Positions 24,971 through 36,750 of a DNA stretch of 64,000 bases are shown piece by piece. Origin of the DNA: Murimonas intestini. GTDB taxonomy: Bacteria; Bacillota; Clostridia; Lachnospirales; Lachnospiraceae. The first letter of the stretch is position 1; every line of letters begins with the position of its first letter. The position numbers and the translations under genes were made by a program. The stretch is taken from contig QGGY01000001.1 in NCBI GenBank assembly GCA_003148945.1, positions 496,001-560,000 on the forward strand, given 5' to 3'. The notes below the pieces were generated by a model, which saw only the letters and a list, made by a program, of their open reading frames with translations, had not been told where the DNA came from and did not search any database.

Positions 24971-25792
24971 TCATTGGGCAGCAGCCAGTTCATCCAGCGA
25001 TTTAAAGGTGTATCCCATCTCTTCCCATTTTGTCAGGAGTTCATCCAGGATAGCGGCATTCGTGCTGGAAGTGTTGTGGAGCAGCACTACGGCGCCGGGA
25101 TGTATACGGCCCAGAAGCTTTTTGAAGGCTTCCTCTTTTGTGGGCTGTTTATCCTGATACCAGTCTACATAAGCCAGGCTCCAGAAAAATGTCTTGTATC
25201 CAAGCTCCTTTGCCATTTCCAGGTTTGCAGAACTGTATTTGCCCTGGGGCGGACGGTAATATTTTGTCATCTGCTGTCCTGTCGTCTGCTGGTAGAGCTC
25301 CTCAATATCACTCAGTTCTTTGGCAAAGGCTTCTTTTGTGGAGATTTTAGACATATCCGGGTGATGGTAAGTATGATTGCCTACTGTATGGCCCTCTGCA
25401 ACCATACGCTTTACCAGGTCTGGGCTGGTGGAGAGAAAATTTCCCACGACAAAAAAGGTGGCAGGGGCATTATGTTTTTTCAGGGCATCCAGGATAGCAG
25501 GCGTGTTCCCGTTTTCATATCCGCAGTCAAATGTCAGGTATAATACCTTATCCTCTGTATCTTCCGCATAGTATGCGTTGTATTTGGCCAGCTCCTCGAA
25601 AGAAGCATTTGCGACAGGAGGCTGGCCTTCCTCCTGGAAACTTAAGCCCCAGTTGCCGTCAGCGCTGGCTGTCACGGCCTCATCTTGTGTAAAATAATCC
25701 CTGGCCATTCCCACGGCATGCCCGAGAAGGAATGAGGCACAGAAGAGGATACCGATTTTTACATATTTCTTATAGGATGATCTGTCAATCAT
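24971..25792 (-). CDS. polysaccharide deacetylase, PdaA-like
   Basis: A NodB-homology (carbohydrate esterase 4) protein of about 273 residues, resembling the delta-lactam de-N-acetylase PdaA that modifies spore-cortex muramic acid. An N-terminal membrane helix (about 12-30) exports it. Motif 1 is T-F-D-C-G-Y-E, motif 2 is N-H-T-Y-H-H and motif 3 is R-P-P-Q-G-K-Y. I start at 25792 (ATG) because AGGTGG ends five bases upstream; the in-frame GTG at 25801 lies inside that site. It is divergent from an M23 peptidase gene, suggesting joint wall or cortex remodelling. Confidence 0.88.
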   Translation of the reverse strand: MIDRSSYKKYVKIGILFCASFLLGHAVGMARDYFTQDEAVTASADGNWGLSFQEEGQPPVANASFEELAKYNAYYAEDTEDKVLYLTFDCGYENGNTPAILDALKKHNAPATFFVVGNFLSTSPDLVKRMVAEGHTVGNHTYHHPDMSKISTKEAFAKELSDIEELYQQTTGQQMTKYYRPPQGKYSSANLEMAKELGYKTFFWSLAYVDWYQDKQPTKEEAFKKLLGRIHPGAVVLLHNTSSTNAAILDELLTKWEEMGYTFKSLDELAAAQ

Positions 25793-25920
25793 TGAAACCA
25801 CCTGAAATTCATTTGTTAAAGTATATTTGCAGAAGGATTGAAAAATGCCAGTGACTGTTCAGGCATTCCCGTCAGCCTTTCTGCATAATATAATACAGAG
25901 TTTTCATGTGGGAAGAGATT

Positions 25921-26985
25921 ATGGGAAAAGAAAAATGTTTGTTTTTTGGAATTCTGGCCGAGGCCGCGGTGCTTACAGCCATACTTGTATTCTTAGGTCT
26001 GAACCCTTTACAGGAGACTGCCGCCGGCGCAGAGACGCAGGTGACAGAAGAGTCGGAGAAGAAAGATTACATAAAATGGGTGGAGTTTAATGTAACATGT
26101 GAAGCTCTCAGCAAGGCATATTCTCTCGATACAGAGACATACGGCCAGGAAGTGCATCTGAACTGGATCGAGCTGCTTGCTTATCTGGGCGCCAGGTATG
26201 GCGGGGATTTTAAGCAGTACAAGGATTCTGACATGACGGCGCTGGCACAGAAGCTGGAAGAGGGGGCCAAGATGGAAGAACTCACAAAGGATATGAAATA
26301 TTATTCATACTATAAAGAGGCGTATGAGGCTGTTCTTGGAGGCCTGGTGGGAGAATACGAGATTGAAGAAACGGATGGGGAGGGAAAAACTGAGTGGGTG
26401 AAGAAGTATGGCCTGAAAGGCTTTTCGCCTATAGCAAAGGGATTCCCATACAGCGATTATGATGATTTCGGAGCTTCCAGAAGCTATGGATATAAACGTA
26501 ATCATCTGGGGCATGATATGATGGGGCAGGTTGGAACGCCTGTTGTGGCCGTGGAGTCGGGATACGTGAAAGTGATGGGATGGAACCAGTATGGAGGATG
26601 GCGTATAGGTATCAGCAGCTTTGACGGCAGAAGATATTATTACTATGCTCACTTAAGACAGAATTTTCCGTTCTGCAGGACGCTTGAGGAGGGAAGCATC
26701 GTCCAGGCAGGTGATGTGATCGGCTACATGGGCAGGACAGGATACAGCACGAAGGAAAACGTAAATAATATAGATACGTACCATCTTCATTTTGGCCTTC
26801 AGCTGATTTTTGATGAATCACAGAGAGAAGGAGTACATGAGATATGGGTGGACTGTTATCAGCTGGTCAGGTTCTTATATAAGAATCAGTCAGAGACAGT
26901 GCGTGATGACAGCACGAAGGAGTGGTCTCGTGTATACCAGTTTAAAGACCCGGCGGCTCAGGAATATGAGAACTCATCGAAATAA
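25921..26985 (+). CDS. M23-family peptidoglycan endopeptidase-like protein
   Basis: An approximately 354-residue exported protein: a membrane helix near residues 5-25, a linker domain (about 50-160), then a LytM/M23 domain. Metal ligands appear in the G-H-D-M-M-G segment and in H-L-H-F-G-L, with a further H in the Y-Y-A-H-L segment, so the peptidase looks active. Start ATG 25921 follows GGAAGAG closely; ATG 25906 is the alternative but has no ribosome-binding site. It is divergent from a PdaA-like gene; both act on the wall, and a sporulation role is possible but unproven. Confidence 0.87.
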   Translation: MGKEKCLFFGILAEAAVLTAILVFLGLNPLQETAAGAETQVTEESEKKDYIKWVEFNVTCEALSKAYSLDTETYGQEVHLNWIELLAYLGARYGGDFKQYKDSDMTALAQKLEEGAKMEELTKDMKYYSYYKEAYEAVLGGLVGEYEIEETDGEGKTEWVKKYGLKGFSPIAKGFPYSDYDDFGASRSYGYKRNHLGHDMMGQVGTPVVAVESGYVKVMGWNQYGGWRIGISSFDGRRYYYYAHLRQNFPFCRTLEEGSIVQAGDVIGYMGRTGYSTKENVNNIDTYHLHFGLQLIFDESQREGVHEIWVDCYQLVRFLYKNQSETVRDDSTKEWSRVYQFKDPAAQEYENSSK

Positions 26986-27123
26986 TGTACAAAAACACTT
27001 TACATAGATTTTACACAGATTTGACGTTGTGCAGGTGGAAAAGCAGCTGATAATTCTTCATAATAGAGAAGAAGATATTGCGGCTGGTCCGCTAAAGTAC
27101 GCACGAATGGAGAGTGTAAAAGT

Positions 27124-29889
<2,766 letters not shown>

Positions 29890-29940
29890 AAGCTTGTTCC
29901 TCCTTTGGGGTATGTCTGTAAAGTTTATACTGCTGTAAAT

Positions 29941-29970
29941 AGTATAGTTGAATATATAATCAATTGTCAA
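29941..29970 (-). promoter_or_regulatory. promoter and embedded operator of the arsR-type gene
   Basis: On the minus strand TTGACA (plus coordinates 29965-29970) and TATACT (29941-29946) are spaced by 18 bases. The spacer is almost exactly covered by a near-palindrome, TTGA-N8-TCAA, within 29946-29965. A second copy of the same 20-base pattern lies at 29998-30017. Binding by the ArsR-type protein would block its own promoter. Confidence 0.7.
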
Positions 29971-29997
29971 TATAGCACTTAAAGAAATAGAATGTAC

Positions 29998-30017
29998 AGT
30001 TGAGCATTTAATCAATT
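29998..30017. repeat. second copy of the ArsR-type operator
   Basis: AGTTGA, six variable bases, then AATCAATT, matching 29946-29965 at 52 bases start-to-start, close to five helical turns. It lies upstream of the arsR-type promoter and could allow cooperative binding. Confidence 0.55.
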
Positions 30018-30102
30018 ATATAAAAACTTTATTTTATGGGCTTTCAGAACTTAATGAGATACTGATAATGTTGGATACAAAATATCTTTTGGCCTTATCA
30101 TC

Positions 30103-30151
30103 TTGACAAGAAAATAAATACCTGCTAGAATTAGAATGAATGATTCATTTC
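30103..30151 (+). promoter_or_regulatory. tetR-type promoter with operator
   Basis: TTGACA at 30103-30108 and TAGAAT at 30126-30131, spacing 17 bases. A 24-base element at 30128-30151 overlaps the -10 and contains the inverted repeat AATGA-N5-TCATT. The same element recurs at 30908-30931 before the ABC exporter genes. Confidence 0.75.
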
Positions 30152-30187
30152 GAGATGCAAATAATAATTTTATGAAAGGATAATATT

Positions 30188-30853
30188 ATGGAGAATCCAA
30201 GACTGCAAAAAATATATCAGGAGGCTGGCCGGCTTTTCAACCTGAATGGTTATGCAAACACAAAAATGGCGGAAATAGCCAAAGCATCCGGTGTCGCCGT
30301 TGGTACAATGTACTCCACGTTTACCGGAAAAGATGCCGTCCTTTCTTTTGTGATTAAAGCAACCTTCGATAAAGACTATCTGTTACAGGAATTCACTCTG
30401 CCTATAAAACCGGCTGATGACTCAGAACTTTTATCCATGCTGAGAAGGGTGATGGATTATTCTTTTGGTTCTATTTTGAATATTACGGATGAAAAGGGGG
30501 AAATTTGTAAAGATTTTCTGACCCTGGTAGAAGAGTTATTTGACTTATTTGCAGATTATCTTCTTGCGTTGGATGTGATCGAACATAATCCGGAAGCACT
30601 GGCTGAAATGAATAAAGAATATATGCCTAGAAAATGGGCTTTTTTCGGAGAACTTGAAAAGTATCTGAAGGTGTATATAGACGCGGGACAGATCAGGCAA
30701 CTGGAATATCTCCCGCTTCATGTACCTTTTCTGATTAATGCAATCACATGGTGGGCGCTGAACTCTGTTCTGTCTTTCCCGCAGGTTACTGTTCAGCGTG
30801 ATACTGCTAAAGAGATATGTATAGGAGTTGTCAGGAAAATGTACCAGCTTTAA
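30188..30853 (+). CDS. TetR/AcrR-family regulator of the adjacent ABC exporter
   Basis: A 221-residue TetR-family repressor. The N-terminal helix-turn-helix (about residues 10-55) reads M-A-E-I-A-K-A-S-G-V-A-V-G-T-M-Y-S-T-F, the standard signature; the rest is an all-helical ligand and dimer domain. The TAATATT leader upstream has a modest AAAGGA ribosome-binding site. Two nearly identical operator-like sequences, one on its own promoter and one before the exporter genes, imply autoregulation and control of the exporter. The inducing ligand is unknown. Confidence 0.9.
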   Translation: MENPRLQKIYQEAGRLFNLNGYANTKMAEIAKASGVAVGTMYSTFTGKDAVLSFVIKATFDKDYLLQEFTLPIKPADDSELLSMLRRVMDYSFGSILNITDEKGEICKDFLTLVEELFDLFADYLLALDVIEHNPEALAEMNKEYMPRKWAFFGELEKYLKVYIDAGQIRQLEYLPLHVPFLINAITWWALNSVLSFPQVTVQRDTAKEICIGVVRKMYQL

Positions 30854-30876
30854 ATAAAACGAAAATTAAAAGTCTG

Positions 30877-30897
30877 AAGCGCAAAATGCGCTTTAAC
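30877..30897 (+). terminator. short hairpin after the tetR-type gene
   Basis: AAGCGC and GCGCTT form a six-bp stem with a five-base loop, followed by a T-rich stretch. A weak terminator or attenuator upstream of the exporter operator. Confidence 0.45.
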
Positions 30898-30907
30898 TTT
30901 TGCATAT

Positions 30908-30931
30908 GAATTAGAATGAATGGTTCAATTC
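30908..30931 (+). promoter_or_regulatory. TetR operator copy upstream of the ABC exporter
   Basis: This 24-base element matches 30128-30151 at 22 of 24 positions (shared core GAATTAGAATGAATG). It contains a TAGAAT that can serve as the -10 of the exporter promoter; a clear -35 is not visible. Confidence 0.7.
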
Positions 30932-30979
30932 AATAGCGCAAATATATACTAAATGATATTTGTAAGAAAGGCGGTAAAT

Positions 30980-32716
30980 ATGGATCTAAATAAATTTATG
31001 AGAACTATATATGGTAAAAAACTTTACACCCAGACAGCGCTTATGATTCTGCTGGCCTTTGGTTCAGCGAGTGCATTGTTTATTGTTACCTACTATCTGG
31101 GGTTGATTATTGATGCGGTCTCAATCGGATACAGCGAAACAGTGCATTATTTTTTTGCAATTCTATTTTCGCTGCTCGCCTCTACTATTAGTTCTGCTTT
31201 ACTGGCTTTTTGGGGCGGCAAAATGAAAGCGGAATTTTCATACCGCCTGCAGGTCATGATTGGAGAAAAAATATGTTCAGCACAGTTTCGGGAGATTGAA
31301 CAGATTAATGATGGAGAATTACTCTCAATTGCTGCAAAAGATATAGAAGGTCTAAAAAACTGGCTGTCTACAATATTGAAGATAGGGTGTCTGCCAGCAC
31401 AGCTGGGGCTGACAATCTTTTTTCTGGCACATTTAAATTGGAAATTCGCATTGTGCACAATTGGGCTGATACCGCTTATTGCCATTCCAGAGATGATGAT
31501 AGCGAAAAGGCTGGGAGTATATCATGCCAATGAAAAAAAGACATATGGCAGTATACTGTCTTTTTTTACAGGGACAATTGGATTGCTCCTGGTAATCAAG
31601 TCCTTTTGTTTGGAAGAGCTGTTCGGAGAAAAGAATAAAGCCGGGTTAAAACTCTATAAGAAAGCTCGGATGAAACGTATTCTGCGTGAACAGATGGTCG
31701 ACAATTATGGACGGGCCTTTGGGCATTTTACAAACATACTGCTCTTGGTACTGGGTGCATATTTTATTCTGGAGGGGGAGATGTCCCTGGGAATGCTGAC
31801 CAGCGTCATTCTGCTTGCGAATTTTGTAGGGGAGGGTATTAAAATACTGAATGAAGTACCTGTTAGTCTGCAGGGGGCGAGAGCAAGCACTGCTCATATA
31901 CAGAAACTTTTTATGATGCAGAATGAGTCTGAAATGAGTGAAAACTTACAGCATGTGAGTGAACAGAAGCTTCTGCCTGTCTATGATGTACGTTCACTTA
32001 GTTTTATGTATGGCAGCAGAGTCATACTTCACGATATTAGTTTTTGTATTTACATGGGTGAAAAGATTGCAGTTGCCGGTACAAGCGGATGCGGTAAAAC
32101 TACCTTATTCAAACTGCTTGGCGGATTGTATATGCCTGAGAAAGGGCAGATTTATTTTCAGGGAAAAGATATTGCGGAAATGTCTCCGGAGTACATTAGA
32201 GAGAAAATAACGGCAGTTGCACAGGAGACTTTTCTCTTTCATGGAACATTTAAAGATAACATTAAAATGACAGATAAGGACTGCAGGGAAGAAAACGTTG
32301 CTGCTGCAGGCAAAAATGCCCTGATTGATGATTTTATCCAGTCGTTTGAGAAGGGATATGATACCGTGATAAATACGGCAGTTCAGTCAATTTCTAACGG
32401 CCAGATGCAGAGAATCAACCTGGCAAGGGCTTTTTTCAAACATGGCAATGTGCTGCTGTTGGATGAGCCTGTATCTGCACTTGATCAAGATACAGCTAAG
32501 ATGGTTCTGGATAATCTGTTATTTGAATATAGAGACAGCACTATCTTGATGATTCTGCATAATATGCAGGAGATCAAACGGTTTGACAAAGTACTTGTGC
32601 TGGACGGCAAAGCAGTGGCAGGATTCGGGACACATGAAGAACTTATGGAACTATGTGCAGTTTACAGGAGACTGTACAATAGCAAAATGGTGAACGACCA
32701 GGAGAGAGAGGTATAA
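30980..32716 (+). CDS. ABC exporter subunit A (membrane and ATPase fused)
   Basis: A half-exporter of about 578 residues: six membrane helices in the first 300 residues, then an ATPase domain. Walker A is G-T-S-G-C-G-K-T-T, the Q-loop is A-V-A-Q-E-T, and Walker B is L-L-L-D-E-P-V-S-A-L-D. The signature motif is I-S-N-G-Q-M-Q-R rather than L-S-G-G-Q, a sign of an asymmetric heterodimer. The start at 30980 follows AAAGGCGG; ATG 30953 has no such site. It is expected to pair with the next gene's product, exporting a drug, peptide or lipid. The region looks A+T-rich against its surroundings. Confidence 0.88.
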   Translation: MDLNKFMRTIYGKKLYTQTALMILLAFGSASALFIVTYYLGLIIDAVSIGYSETVHYFFAILFSLLASTISSALLAFWGGKMKAEFSYRLQVMIGEKICSAQFREIEQINDGELLSIAAKDIEGLKNWLSTILKIGCLPAQLGLTIFFLAHLNWKFALCTIGLIPLIAIPEMMIAKRLGVYHANEKKTYGSILSFFTGTIGLLLVIKSFCLEELFGEKNKAGLKLYKKARMKRILREQMVDNYGRAFGHFTNILLLVLGAYFILEGEMSLGMLTSVILLANFVGEGIKILNEVPVSLQGARASTAHIQKLFMMQNESEMSENLQHVSEQKLLPVYDVRSLSFMYGSRVILHDISFCIYMGEKIAVAGTSGCGKTTLFKLLGGLYMPEKGQIYFQGKDIAEMSPEYIREKITAVAQETFLFHGTFKDNIKMTDKDCREENVAAAGKNALIDDFIQSFEKGYDTVINTAVQSISNGQMQRINLARAFFKHGNVLLLDEPVSALDQDTAKMVLDNLLFEYRDSTILMILHNMQEIKRFDKVLVLDGKAVAGFGTHEELMELCAVYRRLYNSKMVNDQEREV

Positions 32717-32717
32717 T

Positions 32718-34370
32718 ATGCAGACTATGTTCTCTATGTCAAAATATATCAGGAGAAATCTAAAATTGTGGATAGCAGGTTTGTTTATCCCCGTCTTTGC
32801 AAGTCTTGCCACTAATATATTTTTTGCAGAACGGCTGCAGAAGTTCTCGGCTCTGCTGTTAGATTCACAGATGTCATTTGCGGAAACAGTAGTTATGCTT
32901 TCAGCCGCATTATTGATCCTGCTGCTTTTATCAGTCATTGATGATATTGGCATATATTTATTTTCTTTATTTGCGATTACTACTGAAAACGAATTAAGAC
33001 AGGATTTTTACAGCAGCATGATACATGCATCTTTAAAAGAGCTTCAGCAGTTTAACAGGGGTGAGCTGATTACAAGGTATAATACTGATGCAGGGCAGTG
33101 CACAGGCATTGTTTCTTATGATGTCCATGGCATGATTTATCAGGTGTCTGTGGGGATGGGATACCTGATTGCTGTCATGGTATATGACCTATGGATAGGA
33201 TTCATTATGCTGGCGCTGGGCTTTGGCGTTATACTGATGAATTATCTGCTTCTTCGCAGGATAATTGTGGCTCAGACAGAGATTATAAAGGCAAATGAAG
33301 AGTATACATTAAACTGCAGTAACGTCATACAGGGAAAGATGAGTATCCGCCAGTACTCAGCCGGAGGTATGATGACAAATAAAATAGAGGCATCTTCCAG
33401 ACTGGCTTGTCAGAAAGAATACCGGTATGTATGGCTGCAGACTTTAAAAATACTCACCTCAGACAGTCTGGCTAATATATGCACTTACCTTTTGACCCCA
33501 CTGGCCTGTATATTTGCCGTATACGGATATATCAGCATACCGGCTGTTTTGTTTATCCATCAGATCTGCAGATATTTTATTATGTATACTCAGAATCTGG
33601 GAACCTCCTACATCAATTATAAGACACATGAGCTGTCTTATGACAGGTTCAAAGAAGTTTTGTCTATGACAGATGAGGAGGCAGAGAGAGGAAGAGCAGA
33701 GGATAAGGATTTTCCAGCGGATAACAGTGTGTCGTTTGAAAGAGTAAGTGTATATTACAAAGAACGCAGGATTCTGAATGATGTTTCGTTTACCATAAGG
33801 CCGGGCGAGATCACATGTCTGGCGGGTGAGAGCGGAAGCGGTAAATCTTCTCTGGTAAAAGCACTTCTCCAGATGGTTGATTATCAGGGCAGGATTTGTA
33901 TCGGAGACAGAGATTGCGCAGATATGCCAATAGATATACTGCGGGGCCACATTTCTCTGTCACCCGAACACGGTGATCTGTTTAATACTACTGTGTATGA
34001 GAATATACAATTTGGAAACCTGTCGGCTACGGAACAGGAGATAGACCTGGCAGCCAGGAAAGCAGCAATTACCGGCGAAATGTCATTTATGCAGCGTAAT
34101 GCAGGTGAAAACGGGAGCCAGCTGTCGGGCGGCCAAAAACAGAGGGTATCAATAGCACGCGCCATACTGAAAAATGCGCCGGTAATTATTCTGGACGAGC
34201 CCACAGCGGCCCTTGATGCTGTATCAGAAGCAAAGCTTCTGGATACCATCACATCCCTGAAGCAGGAAGGCAGGTGCATCCTGATAATTTCGCATAAAGA
34301 ATCCACGCTGCGGGCAGCAGACAGGATACTGTATATTGAGGATGGAAAAGTGACGGAGAAAACAGGCTGA
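32718..34370 (+). CDS. ABC exporter subunit B (membrane and ATPase fused)
   Basis: The 550-residue partner of the preceding half-exporter, starting one base after its stop. Six membrane helices are followed by an ATPase domain with Walker A G-E-S-G-S-G-K-S-S, canonical signature L-S-G-G-Q-K-Q-R, Walker B I-I-L-D-E-P-T-A-A-L-D and the H-loop I-I-S-H. The Q-loop position reads S-L-S-P-E-H, so the usual Gln appears to be Glu. Together with the altered signature in subunit A this fits a heterodimer with one degenerate ATP site. Regulated by the TetR-type gene upstream. Confidence 0.88.
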   Translation: MQTMFSMSKYIRRNLKLWIAGLFIPVFASLATNIFFAERLQKFSALLLDSQMSFAETVVMLSAALLILLLLSVIDDIGIYLFSLFAITTENELRQDFYSSMIHASLKELQQFNRGELITRYNTDAGQCTGIVSYDVHGMIYQVSVGMGYLIAVMVYDLWIGFIMLALGFGVILMNYLLLRRIIVAQTEIIKANEEYTLNCSNVIQGKMSIRQYSAGGMMTNKIEASSRLACQKEYRYVWLQTLKILTSDSLANICTYLLTPLACIFAVYGYISIPAVLFIHQICRYFIMYTQNLGTSYINYKTHELSYDRFKEVLSMTDEEAERGRAEDKDFPADNSVSFERVSVYYKERRILNDVSFTIRPGEITCLAGESGSGKSSLVKALLQMVDYQGRICIGDRDCADMPIDILRGHISLSPEHGDLFNTTVYENIQFGNLSATEQEIDLAARKAAITGEMSFMQRNAGENGSQLSGGQKQRVSIARAILKNAPVIILDEPTAALDAVSEAKLLDTITSLKQEGRCILIISHKESTLRAADRILYIEDGKVTEKTG

Positions 34371-34520
34371 CGCGATAAAGTTAAAAGATAAAGAAAGATC
34401 TGATGCAAACGCCCCTCGTATATGTTATGATTAAAGCAGGCCATATCAATGTTTAATGTAAATATTAAGAATATTGATTTTAAGAAGAGTTGAAATATCA
34501 GAGGTGAGCGGAGGTATAAA

Positions 34521-34595
34521 ATGTTTAAGGGCAGAAAAGAATCAGGTACAGGCAGAAAGTCATATACAGGCGGAAAAAGGGGCAGCGGACCGTGA
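34521..34595 (+). other. chemoreceptor leader interrupted by in-frame TGA
   Basis: ATG 34521 has an excellent GGAGG ribosome-binding site at 34510-34514 and opens a basic peptide of 24 codons that ends at TGA 34593-34595. The same frame continues without further stops into the chemoreceptor at 34647. The sequence right after the TGA (K-T-S-G-G-K-S-R-R) looks like the cytoplasmic N-terminus expected before the first membrane helix. This is therefore either a nonsense mutation, a sequencing error, or a short coupled leader. Confidence 0.7.
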
Positions 34596-34646
34596 AAGAC
34601 ATCAGGGGGGAAATCGCGCAGGGAATCAGTTTCATCGAAGATCATT

Positions 34647-36620
34647 TTGAGTGTGCTGGCTGTGCTGGTCCCCTCGCTGGCTATTCTGATCGTCACATCA
34701 TGTATGGTGGCGTCGAACAGTATATCGGCCCAGAGTAAAAAAATTCTGGATGCCCAGACTGACTATGCACTTTCTATAATTAATGACTTTTTCAGCGGCA
34801 AAGTTACAGCTGTCAGGATGTTTGAAGAGAATGATGACCTCCAGGCTTATTTTAAAGCTGTATCAGACCGCCAGGATATAAATACATATAAGGATAAAAA
34901 TGTAGTTCTCAAGAGCCTTTCAGATGCCATGAAAAGGATGGAGGATGAGCAGGTGCTGCAGGTGTGGGCTGCAGATGAGAGAACTGACTGCTACCTGTTC
35001 TCTACAGGTGAGATCGTGGAGGCTGATCTGCAGAATACTGAATGGTATCATGATGTGGTTTCCAGCGGAGATACTGTGATATCTGAGCCATACCTGGATC
35101 CGGCCACGGATAAAACAGTAATTTCAGTTGCAGCGCCTGTTTTTGATGCGGATGACGGCGGGATATCAGGGTTTATGGGCTTTGATGTTTCCTTAGACAG
35201 CCTTTCTGATCTCCTCTCAGCTATTAAAGTAGGTGAAAATGGCTATATGGAGCTGCTTTCGGATGATTCCGAATATATATACAGTGATGATATAAAGGCC
35301 ATGGGGAAAAATGTTGACGAACTGAATATAATACAGGAGTATAAGGATAAAGTAAGAAACAGATATAATGGGGTATTTAATTTTTCCTATGAGGGGATAA
35401 AATATACTTCCATGTTCAGAAACAGTGAGATAACAGGCTGGCTGGCGATCGCCACGCTGCCTCTGGCTGAAGTGAATGCAACGAGAAATACGATGATAGC
35501 TTTGCTGGTTTTTCTTTCATTTATAATACTGACAGCTCTGATCGCTGTTATTGTAGTGATAATCCGAAGACGGATGAAACCGCTGGCTAAGATCAGCAGC
35601 GGCATGGAAGAGTTTGCCGGAGGAAACCTGTACGTTAATATTGACGTTACAGGCGGTGATGAGATTGGAAGGCTGGCTGACAGCGTCCGTTTTGCTACAG
35701 GCTCCTTGAGAGAAATGATAGACGATATTTCAGCTATACTTGGTGAGATATCGGAAGGAAATCTAAACGTGCAGGTAAAGGATAAATATATCGGGGATTT
35801 TAAGTTTATCCGTGATGCACTTGTGAATATTATCCAGTCCCTCAATCTGACTCTGGGACAGATCAATACTTCAGCTGAGCAGGTATCATATGGCTCTGAA
35901 CAGCTGTCAGAAGGAGCACAGGCGCTGGCACAGGGAGCATCTGAGCAGGCTGGAACTGTAGAAGAGCTGGCGGTGAGTATCGGGGAAATATCCCGGCAGG
36001 TCACTTCCAATGCGGCAGGTGCGGCAGAAGCCAGCAGAAGGGCTGCCGAATTGGGCTATGAGGTGTCGGAAAGCAACAGCAGGATGCAGGATATGCTTGC
36101 GGCGATGGACGATATCCGCGCCAGCTCCCATGAAATAGCTAAAATAATTGAAACAATTGAGGATATTGCATTCCAGACAAATCTGCTGGCTCTCAATGCA
36201 TCCATGGAAGCAGCCAGGGCAGGGGAAGCCGGAAGGGGATTCGGAGTGGTAGCCAGGGAGGTGAGAAATCTATCCGCAAGAAGTACTGAGGCATCAAAAA
36301 ATACAGCCGCCCTGATTGAGAATTCTTTGAAAGCGGTGAGAAATGGAACAAAGATCGCAGATGAGACAGCTGGATCCCTCCAGAATGTAGTGGCGGGAAT
36401 CAAGAATGTGGTGGGAGCAATAGATGAAATCTCCCAGGCTTCTGACAGGCAGGCCCTCTCTGTAGAACAGGTGACAAACGGAATTGACCAGATCTCCCGG
36501 GTAGTCCAGGATAATTCTGCCACTGCGGAAGAAAGCGCAGCCGCATGCCAGGAGCTGTCAGCCCAGGCACTGCTTTTGAAAAATATGGTTGGAAGATTTA
36601 AGATCAAAGATGATATTTAA
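34647..36620 (+). CDS. methyl-accepting chemotaxis protein (dCache type)
   Basis: A chemoreceptor of about 657 residues if started at TTG 34647. A first membrane helix (about residues 2-24) leads to an extracellular dCache-like sensor domain (about 30-275), a second helix (about 280-303), a HAMP region, and a cytoplasmic signalling domain. The hairpin tip [22 protein letters not shown] is intact for CheA and CheW contact. No chemotaxis or flagellar genes are in the window. TTG 34647 has no clear ribosome-binding site. The better one belongs to ATG 34521, in the same frame but separated by a TGA, so the real start and the activity of this allele are uncertain. The 150 bases upstream hold only weak inverted repeats. 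Confidence 0.85.
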   Translation: MSVLAVLVPSLAILIVTSCMVASNSISAQSKKILDAQTDYALSIINDFFSGKVTAVRMFEENDDLQAYFKAVSDRQDINTYKDKNVVLKSLSDAMKRMEDEQVLQVWAADERTDCYLFSTGEIVEADLQNTEWYHDVVSSGDTVISEPYLDPATDKTVISVAAPVFDADDGGISGFMGFDVSLDSLSDLLSAIKVGENGYMELLSDDSEYIYSDDIKAMGKNVDELNIIQEYKDKVRNRYNGVFNFSYEGIKYTSMFRNSEITGWLAIATLPLAEVNATRNTMIALLVFLSFIILTALIAVIVVIIRRRMKPLAKISSGMEEFAGGNLYVNIDVTGGDEIGRLADSVRFATGSLREMIDDISAILGEISEGNLNVQVKDKYIGDFKFIRDALVNIIQSLNLTLGQINTSAEQVSYGSEQLSEGAQALAQGASEQAGTVEELAVSIGEISRQVTSNAAGAAEASRRAAELGYEVSESNSRMQDMLAAMDDIRASSHEIAKIIETIEDIAFQTNLLALNASMEAARAGEAGRGFGVVAREVRNLSARSTEASKNTAALIENSLKAVRNGTKIADETAGSLQNVVAGIKNVVGAIDEISQASDRQALSVEQVTNGIDQISRVVQDNSATAEESAAACQELSAQALLLKNMVGRFKIKDDI

Positions 36621-36750
36621 TAGTGTAAGATAAGCGCCCTGATAAATTCTCCTGTCTGATTTCATACAGGTTCCATACTGCTTTTATAGAATAGCAGAGC
36701 AGATGGAAAGATGCCGCCATTCGCGGAGGCATATCAGAAAGGAGGCGCTT

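Noticed and set aside
30000-34400. Horizontally acquired island covering the TetR/ABC genes
   Set aside because: The genes look more A+T-rich than neighbours, but no integrase, repeats or tRNA junction flank them, and composition was judged only by eye.
34593-34595. TGA in the chemoreceptor leader as a selenocysteine codon
   Set aside because: The site is in a basic cytoplasmic leader with no redox context, and I see no convincing hairpin of the bacterial selenocysteine-insertion type directly after it; a nonsense change or error is simpler.
33884-34696. 270-codon minus-strand frame spanning the end of the exporter and the chemoreceptor leader
   Set aside because: Mostly antisense to the conserved ATPase domain, with no recognisable domain or ribosome-binding site.
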